A model generated the notes under the pieces. The model made no database searches and was not told the DNA's origin. It saw only the letters and a list, made by a program, of their open reading frames with translations. Made by a program: the position numbers and the translations under genes. This document shows, in pieces, positions 10,935 through 23,910 of a DNA stretch of 64,000 bases. This stretch comes from Monocercomonoides exilis (taxonomy: Eukaryota; Preaxostyla; Oxymonadida; Polymastigidae). The stretch spans positions 740,501 through 804,500 of the forward strand of contig LSRY02000037.1 of NCBI GenBank assembly GCA_001643675.2. The letters run 5' to 3'. Every line of letters begins with the position of its first letter. Within the stretch, counting starts at the first letter, position 1.

Positions 10935-13900
10935 TTATGCATGATCCAGTGAAAATCCTCCTCCAACGAAGCGCGGACCAGATGCAACGGGAGGAGAGGC
11001 ATTTGCAGCTTTTTCCCTTTCCCTAATTTCTCTATCTTTTTCAATTAATTTTTGCTCTCTCTTTTTCGTTGCAAAATATTTTTCTTTCATTTCTTGATTT
11101 TCTTGTGTTTTAGATTGAAGTTCATATTGATATTCCTCCATCTGTGCATGTGCAAAGTTCAATTCAGCAGCAAGAGCCTACAAAAAAATATATCAAATAA
11201 TTTAAAAATATCAAAAAATAATTTTTTCATAAAGTAAATAAATAAATGAAAAAATTAATTAATTAAGAAATTAATAAACATTTAAATAAATGAAAAAATA
11301 AATGAATAAAAGAATAAATAAAAAGTTAAGTTTTCCATGAATAGTTTATTCATGCCTTTAGCTGTTTCGTCCTCTCTCTCATAGCTGCCTGCAGTGCATT
11401 GAGCTGCTTCGAAGCTTCCACCCCTGGCTGTCTCTTCAGCACCTCCTTGAGATGGTCATACATCTTTTCCTTCTCCTCCAGCTCCAGGTTCTTCTTCATC
11501 ACCTCCTCCGTCTTCGCAATCAGCCTCTTCTGCAGCGTCTTGATCTTCATCACCATGTCAAACATAGAAGGATCTGAGCCTTCCAGCAGCTTCCACCTGT
11601 GCACATTCATCGGGTTCTCCAGCTCTTCTGCCATCGCCTGAGACTTCGACTTCTCCGCCTGCAGCTCCTGCTGCAGCCTTATCACCTCTCTTTTCAGCTC
11701 ATCCACATTGCCCACCCGCCCTGACAGGATCATCACCTGGTTCTTCAGCTCAGATATTTTGAACTTCAACAGCCGAATGTCTTCGATTCTCTCGTTGTAC
11801 TGCACCTCTCCTTTCGACAGATAGCTCTGTTGGATCTTGATCTTCTCATACAGCAACGCCAGCTCATCATTCCGGCGGATGAGTTGAGAACCCAAAATGT
11901 CCCTCTCCTGCATCACTGCCTTGTACTGCTCACGCAGCTGGCGCACTTGCACTTCTGACGTCGCAATGATGTGGTCCAGCTTTTTGATCTCTTTTTCCTG
12001 AAATAAACAAAATAAATAAATAAAATAAAATAAAATAAAATAAAATAAAAATAAAAATAAAAAAGGATTAGAAAATTATCTTTCAAATAAATAACTTCTT
12101 TTCTTAATCTCTTTTTTTCTTTCTTTTCCTCTTTCTCTTTCCTCCCCTCCTCTTTTTCAAAAACCAAACCTCAGCAGCCACCGTCTCCTCCGACGTCTTG
12201 AGCTGCCTGCACAGATCTCCAATCTCCTTCTCCTTCGTCTGCACCTCATTCACCACTTTGTCCAGATCATGCTTCAGCACAACACACGTCTCACTCTTAA
12301 TCTTGTTCTCGTCCTTCAGCTGCACCAGCTGCTGGTCCATCAGAGAAAACTTCCGTCGATACTCCGCCAGCGCCTCCTGCGCGCTCATCAGATTCCGATT
12401 CGCCAGATTCCTCTCTGCCCTCACCGTCTCATACAGCGACTGCTGCTGCTTCAGCTTCGCTATCAGCTGCCCCCTCTCTTTCTGCTGGTCTGCTATACGC
12501 AAGTCTCGTATCTTCAGATCAGCTATCGCCTGTTTCCATTCTTCCCGGCTCTGGTTGTGCAGCGTCGCATATTTGATCTTCGACTTCTCCAGCTCCATTA
12601 TCCGGTTCCTCAGATCCTGAAGGTCTTTTCTTGCTTTCTCTATTTGTGCCTGCAACGCCTTCTTCTCTTCGATCTCTTCCACTTTCTCCTCTTCGATCTG
12701 ATCTTTCTTCTGCACCGCCCCCACCAGCTTCTGATCCATCAGATTCAGCTTCTTTGCCATCCCTTCGTTCAGCTGCTCCTTCTCACTCAGCTCATTCTCC
12801 AGCACTGCCATCTCGTGCTCCATCATCTTAATCTTCTCCTCCAGCTCCTTCTTCTCCGTCTCCACTTTGTGCGTCTTGTCCTCTGCTGTCCGTGTCATCT
12901 TCACCCACCTCTGCACCTCCCTCTCAATATCCTTCTGCTTCTGCGACGAAACCTGCAAGTCCTTCTCTTTCCCCCTCTTCTCTTGCTCCAACTGCGCAAT
13001 CGTCTTCTGCTGCTGCGTCAGATCTCCATCCCTCTTCTCTATCTCCTTCTCCAGCCGTGTGTTCCTCTCTTTCTCTCTGAAGTAGTTGTTCCGCATCGTC
13101 TCAATCTCCGTCAGCGCTTTCGACTTTGCGTCTCGCAGCTCCTTCGCCTCTTTCTGCGCTGCCCTCAGCTGCTCATTCCTCATTGTGATCTCATAATCCC
13201 TCTGCTGCAGCTGCTCTTCTTGCTCGTGAAGTGACTTTTCCTGCCCGTCACAGCGCCTGCGGAGCTTTTCAATGTCTCCTTCTTTCTCTTTCATTTTCTT
13301 TGCTCCCGCATCCACCTCGCGTTGAAGCCTCAATATCTCGCTTTCTAACTTATGTGTTTTTTCCATGCTTTCCAGAGCTTCTTTCTTTTGTTGCGTAATT
13401 TGCTGTGAAAGCTGATCCCTTTCTGATACAAGCTCGTCTCTCACACGTTGCAACTCTTGAATGACAGCTTCTTGTTCAGCAGAAGCAGATGGTCCTTGAT
13501 CAACAAGTTTGCTAAGATTTGTGATTTCAGCTTTGAGTTGCTCAATTGTTTCTTTCGCTAATTTTTCCTTTTCTCTTGAAGCATTGACCATTTTGAAGCA
13601 TGTGTCAACTTCCTAAAAATTTTTAGTTTTAATTATGCAAAGAAATTTATATAAATTAAAAAATATTGATGTTTAAGAAAAACCTTTCTAAGAGCCGCAA
13701 TTGTTTCGCTATCCTTTTGTGATAAAGTCAGAGCTGCTTTAACTTTTGTTGCGTTGCTAACAATTTCTGCATTTAATTCATGGCATCTTCTAATCAATCT
13801 TTTTTCACTTTCATGACTTTTTTGCAAAGCACGATAAAGTTTTTCATATTCTTGTCTAAAACGATCCAATGAGGTATCTCCCACAAGTTGCGCTAGAACT

Positions 13901-14088
13901 TCATTAAAATCTTTTTCAAATGATTCGAATGCATTTGCCTGAAAGGCTGCCATTCCATCAAAGCTCTTTTATATTTGGTAATTCATATTTACAAATTTTT
14001 ACAAAGAAATCTACAAATAAATGTCAACCTTATCATCATGGCCTTCTTTAAGCTCATCAGCCACAGTTGTTTGTTCTCCTTCAGACAT
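10935..14088 (-). CDS. CFAP58: Cilia- and flagella-associated protein 58 (CFAP58/CCDC147)
   Basis: Five exons (complement of 10935-11177, 11356-11997, 12170-13612, 13684-13965, 14029-14088) splice in frame to 889 aa; human CFAP58 is about 870. The protein is coiled coil almost throughout. Family signatures seen are a CRELNAEIV-like HELNAEIVSN near residue 65, the very conserved RDILGSQLIRRNDELALLYE, ELENPMNVHRW, TLQKRLIAKTEEV, and the C-terminal GPRFVGGGFSL. CFAP58 is an axonemal protein needed for flagellar assembly and motility, so the organism should build flagella. The intron at 11178-11355 begins GC instead of GT (AAG|GCATGA) and ends TAG; the others are GT-AG. There is no low-complexity expansion, unlike most large genes here. 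Confidence 0.93.
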
Positions 14089-16264
14089 ATTTTCAATTTT
14101 AGAAAACGGTTATAATAGAAGTAATTAAGAGTATGGGTATGCATTGATCAAGTTTAACAGATGAGACGAAATTTTTTGATCTGTGAATATTGTTCCATTT
14201 AAGGCTTTCAAAGATTTCTCTCAACTATATAATATTTGTACATTTTTCCCCCATGAAAATGGAAAAATAATTAACAAAAATATGCAGAAAAAGTTTGGAA
14301 CAAATCATTGCTTTTTTCATAAATGAAAGAATTTTGTCCCAGATCTTTTGAAAACATAAATTTTAGAATTTTGTATTTCATAATTTTTATAAATCAAAGT
14401 ATTTACGAATAACACGAAAATTTTTCAAATTCCTTTTTGATTAATTTATATGAACTTAAACAGATTTAATTGATTTCATCTTTTTCGCTCTTTAATGTTT
14501 GTATTTGATTTTTGAAAAATGAAAAAATATTCAAAAAGTTGTTTTTCAGATGCTTCTTTCAAAATGTTAATTGCTGTTTCGAAAATGAGACAAAAATATA
14601 ATGTCGATGAAAAAATCGAGAAAAAATTGATTTATATTGTGGTGTGTGTAATAACAGAACTTAAACATGATGCAAACGTTGAACGATGAAAAGAAATAAA
14701 AAGGCAGCCATAATCGATAAAACTTTATCCTTCATTATGTTTCATCTATAAAAAAGCACAATGCAACTATTACATTATTGTTGATCTTCAACAAATATAA
14801 CATAATCGAATATCCGTTTGCTAATAAAAGTGGCTTAATTGAAAGCAAGACAAAGCACATATGTCTTCAAAAACCCTTAGATTGAAACGAAACCGCAATT
14901 AAAGTCGTTGACAACGGGTACAAAAACGCAGGAATTGAAAAAAAAAAAGATATTTGAATAAAAATTAGAACAAAGTTGTTGCACAACAGGCTCTGCTTTA
15001 AGGGATTTAACGAACAAAAGAAATCAAAATACAAACATAACAAATTTGAGACGCATAACAAATGAAAAAAACAACCCATTAAAATAAATCATTTTGTAAA
15101 ATAAAAAAAATGATTTTGTAGCCCATCATCATTTTTTAGTGATTATCAAAAATAAAGAGAGCAAGTGCTAGTAACAGTATCCGGTGGTGTGGAGTGGTGT
15201 GATGCTAATGTTACATATCCTTATGGCATGACTGGTTTGCGATGAAGGGTTTGGAGGGTTCATCGGAGAAATTATAAGAATTCAAATAAAAAAAGGTGGA
15301 GTGGCCGGAAATTCTTGGAGATGGTGTGAGAATTGCCGGAATGAAGGGATGAATTGAAATCTGCAAACATTTCAAATTCTTTTTTAATTCTGGGTTTTTG
15401 TTATTTCTTTTTCCTCAAATAAAAATAGGGAGAAAATTAAAAACAATATAAATAACTTGATCTGAAAAAAAGATGGAAAGAAAGGAAAGATAAACAGAAA
15501 GAGTGAGATAGACAAATAGATTGACAGAAAGAAAAAGAAATGCTTGCAGACGAAATTAACTACAGAAGGTTGAATTAAAAATACGCATCATATTATTTTT
15601 TTTTCTTCTTTTGAGTTATAAGAACAGCAAAGAAGCGAACAATAAGAATTATTTTGTTCATTTTTCTTTTTTTCTTTTTTCTTTTTTTTTCTTTTTTTCT
15701 ATCAACAACAATAAACAAATTGGCTTAAATAATCCAAAAATTAAAGAATAAAATAAAAAAATACAAAAAAAAGAGGAATAAAGAGAGAGAAAGAGAGAGA
15801 GATAGAGAGAGAGAGAGAGATAAACAAAAATAGTTTGAGAGAAACAAAAGAAGAGAAGATTAAATTGACGATTGTTAAACTCAAAGAACAACAATGAAAA
15901 AGAAGTTTATCAAAATAAAAAAATAAAAATTATATTTCCTGTTAAAAGAAGAGGAACAATATGAAAAAAGAGATAAAAGAAGCATAACTAACTTCAATAA
16001 ACAGAAATAACATATAAATAAATAAATAAATAAACTAATAAATAATATAAATACAAAAAAAATGAATTATATTTCGGAATTGATTTTAAGAAAAAATGGG
16101 GGGAAAAAAAGAAAAGAAAGAAAGAAAGAAAGAAAAAATCGAAAAAGATTGAGATTTGCAACTAAAAAAGGTGAATGTGATAAAAATTGTGAATGTGAAA
16201 TTTTTATATCTCTTGCACAATTAATAATAATATTATTAATATTAATATTATTTTTATTATAAAG

Positions 16265-16295
<31 letters not shown>

Positions 16296-17561
16296 TAATA
16301 ATAATATTGTTATTGAAAGCAACAAATAAAAGAAATAAGTTTTTTTTTTTTTAAAAAAAAAAGGGGGGAAAATGAAAAGTTAAAGAAAAAGATAAAAAAA
16401 AAATTAAATTAAAATTAAAATTAAAAATTAATTCCTTCGATATTCCAATTCAAACAATTGAAAAGAACGAACATAAAAAAACAATATGGAAATAAATTAT
16501 CAAATACGCAACATCTCAAATATCAATTCATTTTTTTATAAAATCAAAAAGGAAAAAGAAAAAACAAATAGCAAAATAAAATTAAACATGATGAAAATTC
16601 AAAGAAACACAAACAATAAATAAAATAAAAACATTTTATTTTTCATATTTAATTGAGAAATAGATGGAAGCACAGTTTTAAACAAAAGAGAATGAGAGAG
16701 AAAGAGAGAGAGAGAAAAAGAAAGAGAAAGAGAAAGAGAATGAAATGTATGGCGAATATATTCGCAATACTAACAAAGTTAAGACCGACAAACAATCGTC
16801 TAAAAAAAAAAAATAACAATGAAAAGATTAAATAAGAATGAATAAGAGAAATTAAGATTGAATAACACGCAAATAGATTAATAGATGAAGAGATGAAGAG
16901 ATGAAGAAGAGAGTGAGAAACAATAGATAAGATGAAATTAATTAGTTAAGAGAAGATCAGAGATAAGAAAAATAGAAGAGAAGAATAGAAGATGAAGACA
17001 ACGATAAGATCAAGAATAAGAACAAGAATAAGAACAAGATTTGCATCTCTTTATTTTTTGGATTAAAAGCCATTCATATATAAGGATTTTAAAAAAGAAA
17101 AAAAACATTATCACACAAATTAATAATTCAACAATAGGAAATCGTTCCTCTATTCAAAAGCAGAAATATCACCTCTTCCTCATCATTATCATCAGGAAAG
17201 AAAAAATTTCTTTTTCTTCCTCAACTTTTTTTCTGATTTAAGAAGAAAAAATTCAAGTTCCTTCATTTTATTTCATTTCATTTCAATTCAATTCAATTCA
17301 TTTCATTTCATTTCAATTCATTTCATTTCAAATAATTTCATTTCATTTCTATTTATTTCTATTCAATTCAATCCTTTTTGTTTATAAATAAATTTCTTTT
17401 CTTTTCTTTTCTTTCCTTTCCTTATAAATTCTTCTCCTTCTCAAATGCGCAATCCAGAAATAAATTATTTTTTCTCTTCTTCTTCTAAATTGACTTTAAT
17501 ATTTTTATTTATTTATTTATATTTAAACTTTTTCTACCACCAAATAATTTATTTCTTTCTT

Positions 17562-17593
<32 letters not shown>

Positions 17594-17600
17594 AATTCCA
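14089..17600. other. AT-rich spacer with purine tracts and TAA repeats
   Basis: No supportable gene. The interval holds simple repeats: GA-rich runs near 15783-15822 and 16690-16740, (TAA)n near 16262-16310, (AAAT)n near 16015-16035 and TTTCA pentamers at 17265-17345. A less AT-rich island at about 15120-15370 is unexplained. The interval contains the 5' side of CFAP58 and the 3' side of the giant Ser-rich frame. Confidence 0.6.
15120..15370. other. GC-richer island in AT-rich spacer
   Basis: This segment is visibly richer in G and C than the flanking 1.5 kb on each side, with runs such as GTCCGGTGG-like and GGAGTGG-like words. Neither strand gives an ORF longer than about 30 codons. It could be a non-coding RNA gene, an old exon or a transposon remnant. 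I could not fold it into a known RNA class by eye. Confidence 0.3.
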
Positions 17601-20600
17601 TCAAAATGATGGCGCAGGCAATGTTATCTGATGCATCGGAGAAGAAGAAGGAGAAAGAGATTTTAAGAGAAAAGAAGAAACAGAAGGAGAAGAAATAGTT
17701 AGAGCAGCTGCTGCTGGAGAAGAGAGAGAAGAAAGAGAAGAAATAGAAGAGAAAAGAGGAGAAGAACAACAAGAGAGAGAAGAAGAAGAAGTAGAAGAGG
17801 AAGAAGAAGAAGAAGATGATGATGATGGAGAGGGAGAAGGAGAAGAAGGAGAGAAAAGATTAGAAAGAGAAGGAGAAAAGAACGAGAGAGAAGATAAAGA
17901 AGATAAAGAAGATAGAGAAGAATGAGAAGAATGAGAAGAAGATGAAGAAGATGATGAAGAAGAAGATGAAGAAGATGAATTAGAAGCAGAAACAATTGAA
18001 GAAACAGAAGAAGAAAGAAGATGAGCTATTGGTTGGACATTTAGCAGCTCATCATTAATATTGTTATTATCATTGTTATCATTGATTTTGTTATTATTGT
18101 TATTATTAATTGAACTAATGCTCTTGTTCATTTTGGGAGATGGTTGTTCAATCAGATGAGAAGAAGAAGAAGAAGAAGAAGAAGAAGAAGAAGAAGAAGA
18201 AGAAGAAGAAGAAGAAGAAGAAGAAGAAGAAATAAGGCATTTATTTATGATATTTGATTCTTCTTTATCTTCTTCTTTATCTTCTTCTTTATTGTTTTTA
18301 TTGTCTTGTCCATCTTGTTTATCATCATCTTCAATGCTATCGTCATCATCGTCTTCTTCTTCTTCTTCTTCGTCATCTTCTTCATCGATTCTCTTTGAAG
18401 ATATTTGGAGAGGGGAAAATACGGAATGAGATAACAAAGAGGAAGAAGCAATAGAGGAGGAAGAAGAAGAAGAAGAAGTTGAAACAGAAGAAGAAATAAA
18501 AGATGAAGAAATAGATGATTGATTGTTCTTTTCATCTGTCTTTTCAATTTTATCTTCGTCATCAATGATATCTGAAAGTTCAACATCCAACAATGAAGAA
18601 GATATTGCTTCTGACAAAGAAATGGAAGAAGAAGATGAGGAGGAGGAAGAAGAAGAAGAAGAGGGAGAAGAAGAAGAGAAGGAAGATGTGGAAGAAAGAT
18701 CATTCAATGTTGGGGCTAATGGATTAAATGAAGATATAAGTCCGATAGAAATATTAGCTACATCAGAAGAAGGAGGAGGAGGAGGAGAAGGAGAAAGAGA
18801 AATAGAAGAAGAAGAAGAAGGAAGAATAGAAACAGATTTAGGTGTTGGAGAAAGAGATAAAGCAAGAGGAAGAGTAAGAGGTGTTACAATAGATGAAGAA
18901 GGAGAAGAAGAAGGAGAAGGAGAAGGAGAAGATGTTAATGTTAAATCCATTTTTATTTCTTTTATTTCTTTTATCTCTTCAATTTCTTCAATTTCTTCAA
19001 TTTCTTCAATTTCTTTTTGTTCCTCTAATTTTATTGTTTCTTTTGTTTCATTTGTATGTTTCAATATCATCTCTTCTTTGTCATCTTTTTCATCATAATT
19101 ATGATTATTCACTTTATTCTCATCATCTTTATTTTTTGTATCATAAATTCTTTCCTTATTTCCTTCGTTTCTTTCTTTTCTTTCATTTCTTTCATTTCTT
19201 TCATCATTTTCTCTTGTTTCATCATCATAATCCAAGAAATTCTTCACACTTCTGCATTTGGAAGGAGATATATATGAAATATATCGATCGGGTGAAGAAG
19301 AAGAGGAGGAGGAAGAGGAAGAAGAAGAAGAATGAGAGAGAGAACGAGATAAAGAAAGAGGAAGAGGAAGGGGGAGAGGAAGAGATAAAGAATGAGATTG
19401 GGAGAGATGAGGAGGAGGTGGAGGAGGAGGAAGAGGAGGGAGATAAATAGAAGATGAAGAAGATTGTTTTGTTGCTTTAGAAGTTGTTGGTGACGAAAAA
19501 TTATATGAAGAAGAAGGAGAAGAAGAAGCAGTCGGATTTTGAGAAGAATGAGAAGAAGAAGGAGGAGAAAGAGAGAGAAGACGAAGAGAAGGTAATAATT
19601 CTGCTTTTTCCCTCTGGTCAGAGGGTATTGAAGATATTGTACTGGCACAAATAGACTGAGAAGAAGAAGATAATAAAGAAGAAGAAGAAGAAGAAGAAGA
19701 AGAAGATTTCGGAGAAATATCATTCTTCGGAGAAATACAATCAGCATTTAAATTGCTGTATTCAATTTGCTCTTTCACAGTGGAATGATGAAAGGAACAT
19801 TTGAATTTCTCCTGTTGGCTCTTATTCTCCGAAAATGACTGTTTTTGACAATATTTTGGTTCATAATCATTTTCTTTCTCTGTTTCAAATTCTTTTTCTT
19901 TTCCGATTTCTATTTCTATTTTATTTCCTTTTTCTTGTTCTAATTTATAATCAAATTTATCTTCTTTTATTTCTTTCTTTCTTTCTTCTTCTTCTTTTAC
20001 ATTTTTTATTATTTTATCAGAACTCTTCCGAAAATTAAGATTATTCGCTAAAAAACGAATACGGTGGTGTGGTTGTGGCAAATAAAGATTATCATCTGAA
20101 TGAAGACAGGAAATAGAATGAGGTTGAGATTGAGATTGAGAGGGAGAGGGAAGAGAAGATTGAGAGGGAAGAGAATCAGATTGAGAGGAAAGATTAGATT
20201 GAGAATCAGATAGAGATTGTGAGGGAAGGTTAGATTGAGAGGGAAAATGAAGATGAATTATGTCCAATTCAACAGTTTTATAATCATCATCATTGTTATC
20301 TTTATTATCAATAATTTCATTATTTTCATCTTCATCTTCATCATTATCATTATCATTATCATAACATTTACTAATAACGCTACTTAAATCTGCAGCATGC
20401 ATTTCTTCTTTCTCTTTCACATTCTCTTTCTCTTCTTCTTTCTCTTCTTTCTCTTCATCGCATTTAATTCTTCTGCTCAGACAATTCCTCTTCTCCTTCT
20501 TCTCCTTCTTCTCCTTCTCCTCTCTCTCTATCTGAGCAGAAGAAAACGCTAAAAAAGAATCATTATCGTTATTATCACCATTATCCTCTTTATCATTATC

Positions 20601-21723
20601 ACTATTATTATTAGCATAATAATCATTATTAGCATTATTAGTATAATTATTAGTATTATTATTATTATTATGCTCTGTCATATCAGAAGATGATGAAGAT
20701 GAAGATGAAGAAAGAAAAGGAGAAGGAGAAGGAGAAGATAATGACAAACATAATGGAGATGAAGAAGCAGAAGACGTAGTTGAAGAAGAAGAAGAGGAAG
20801 AAGAGGAAGAATGAGGCAGTTCTTCAGATATTCCTTTAAATGCACTGATTGATAGCAGAGATTGAGAGGAAGGAGAAGAAGACGCAGAAGAAGAAGCAGA
20901 AGAAATAGAATGAGAAGAAGAGGATAAAGATGATGATGAAATAGAAGAAGAAGAAGAAGAAGAAGAAGAAGAGGATAAAGATGAAGAAGGAGGTGTTGGC
21001 AATGCAGCTATAGCTGCTAAGGATGAAGAAGGAGACATAAGAGAAGAATAAGAGGAGGAGGAAGAAGGGGAAGGGGAAGGGGAAGGGGAAGGAGAAGATA
21101 ATGAAGAAAGAGAAGAAGAAGAAGAAGAAGAAGAAGAAGAAGAAGAATGAGAAAGAGATAAAGAAGATTGAAGATGGGGAGGAAGAGGAGGTAGTGGAGG
21201 AGGAGGAGGGGGAGGAGGGGGAGGGGGAAGAGGAATATTAATAGAAGAAGAAAGAGAAGAAGAAGAAGAAATGGAAGAAGAAGGTGGCAAAGGCAAAGGT
21301 AATGATTGAATAAAATTAAAATGTGCAGAAGAAGGAAGAGAAGAAGAAGAAGAGGAAGAGGAGGAGGAAGAATTCTTATTATCATTATCAACATCAGCAT
21401 TAACATCAGCATCAGAATTTGTTTCAATAAAATCCGATTTATTTGTAATAGAAAGATTATTATCATTATTAGAAGAAGAGGAAGAAGAAGAAGAAGATAA
21501 AGACATAGAGGAAGAAGAAGAAGAAATATTATCAGACAGAAGAGATATATTATCAGAGAGATGTTGTTGTAGGAGAGGAGAAAGAGCAGAAAGATAAAGA
21601 GGGGAAGAGGAAGAGGAAGAAGAAGATAAAGAAGAAGATGATGAAGATGATGAAATAGAAGAAGAAGAAGAAGAAGAAGAAGTGTTTATTGAAGAAGGAG
21701 AAGGAGGAGAAGGTATAGAAAGA

Positions 21724-21756
<33 letters not shown>

Positions 21757-21900
21757 AGAGGAGAAGAAGAATAAACATTAGAAGATAAAGGACTTGATGC
21801 ATTGTTCATTGAACAGAGGAAGAAAGGAGGAGAAGAAAAAGGTGAGATAGAAGAAGAAGATGAGGAAGATGAGGAAGAAGAGGAAGAGAAAGAAGAAGAT

Positions 21901-21932
<32 letters not shown>

Positions 21933-23871
21933 TAAAGGCGATGGAGAAGGAGAAGGAGACGCAAATAAACTTAAGCCAGGAAAAGAAGAAGATGACGACG
22001 ACGATAAAGAAGAAGAGGAAGAAGAAGAAGAAGAAGCAAAAAGAGGAGAAGAAGAAGAAGGAATAAGAGAAAGATTAGAAAACGATGGAGAAGAAGAAGA
22101 AGAGGAAGAAGAAGAGGAGGAAGAGGAAGAAGAAGAAGAAGAAATAGAAGAAGAAATAGAAGAAGAAATAGAAGAAGAAGAAGAAGAATTAACATTCGGA
22201 GAGAAGAGAGAAAGCTGAGGAGTGAAAGAGATGAGAGAGAGAGAAGGAGAATAAGAAATAGAATTATTATTGATATTATTATTGATATAATTATTATTAT
22301 TATTATTATTTATGTTATTAATCTTTTTCAATGAGAAAGAAAGAGGAGAAAATAAATGGAAGGAAGAAGAATGAGAAGAAGAAGAAGAAGAAAGAGAAGA
22401 AGAGGAAGAGGAAGAGGAAGAAGAAGAAGAAAGAGAAGAAGAAGGAAAAGGAGGAGGAGGAGGAAGATAAAGATGTGGAAAAGAAGAAGGAGGAGAAGTT
22501 GACGAAGAAAGAGAAGAAATAGAAGAAAGAGAAGAAAGAGAAGAAGAAGAAGAAGAATTAATTGGAAGAGGAGGAGAAGCAGATAAAGGCAAAGAAGTTT
22601 GATTTTGATAAATAGAAGAAGCAGTTGCAGAAGAAATCGTTGGAAGAGAAGGAACAGAAGGAAGAGAAGGAAGAAGAGGAGAAGAAGAAACCATATTGTT
22701 ATTATTATTATTATTATCAATGTTATTATTAATATTTTCATTGTTTTCTGTGTTATTTTCATCATTTGGATGGAAATCAACAACATTGGAGACATATTTG
22801 TGGGAATTTTGAATAAAACCTTCGAGATTAGATTGAGAAGATAAGGAAGAAGAGGAAGAAGAAGAAGAAAGAGAAGAAGAATTTGAAGAAGAAGAAGAAG
22901 AAGATAAAATGGAAGATATTGCAGTAGATGGAATAGAAGAAGTTAAAAGAGAAGACAATGAAGAAGCAATCATTGAAAGATCTGAAGGAGAAGGAGAAGA
23001 AATATGATAGGAAGAGGAGGAAGAGGAAGAAGAAAAAGAGGAAGAAGAAGAAGAAGAATTAGAAGAAGGAGAAGAAGAAAAAGAAGAAGAAGAAGAAGGA
23101 TGAGAAGAAGGAAGAGGAGAAGATAATTTTGACGTTGTTTTTTTATTTCTTTTTGATGGAGAAGAAGTTAGAGTTAAAGCAAAAGAGGAAGAAGAGGATG
23201 AGGAAGAAGAAGAAGAAGAAGAAGGAAGAAGAGAAGGAGAAGGAGAAGAAAATGAAGATGAAGAAGATAAAGAAGATGAAGATGAAGAAGAAAAAGTTTT
23301 GTTCTTTTCAATTTCTTCTTTTCCTTCTTTGCCTTCCTTTGTTGGCTCTATTAATGTTTCTGTTCCTTCTCTTTCTCTTTCTCTATCATTTTCTTTCTCT
23401 TTCTCTTTCTCTTTCTCTTTCTCTTTCTCTTTCTCTTTCTTCTCATCAATAATTCCTTCTTCTTCTTCTTCTTCTTCTGTTTTTTCATTCTTTTTGTTTA
23501 TTTCTTCTTTTTTCTCATTCGTTTCCTCTGTTTCCTTCTTCTCTTTCTCTTCCTTCTCTTTCTCCTTCTCTTCCTTTTTCTTCTCTTCTTTCTCTTTCTC
23601 TTCCCTTTCTTCTTCTTTCTCTTCTTCTTTCTCCTTCTCCTTCTCTTTCTCCTTCTTCTTCTCTTCCTCCTCTTTACTCAAGCTCTCCAACACATTCCTC
23701 CAGTACATTTCTTTTCTTCTATCATCCAAAACAATTGTGAATATTTTCTGTTCTCCTTCGAGTGGAGACACTGTTGTGATGGTGATTGAATGAGGAGGTT
23801 TGGAAGATGAGATGGAAGAAGAAGGGGAAGAAGAAGAGGAAAGAGAAGAAGAGGAAAGAGAAGAAGAAGAA

Positions 23872-23910
<39 letters not shown>

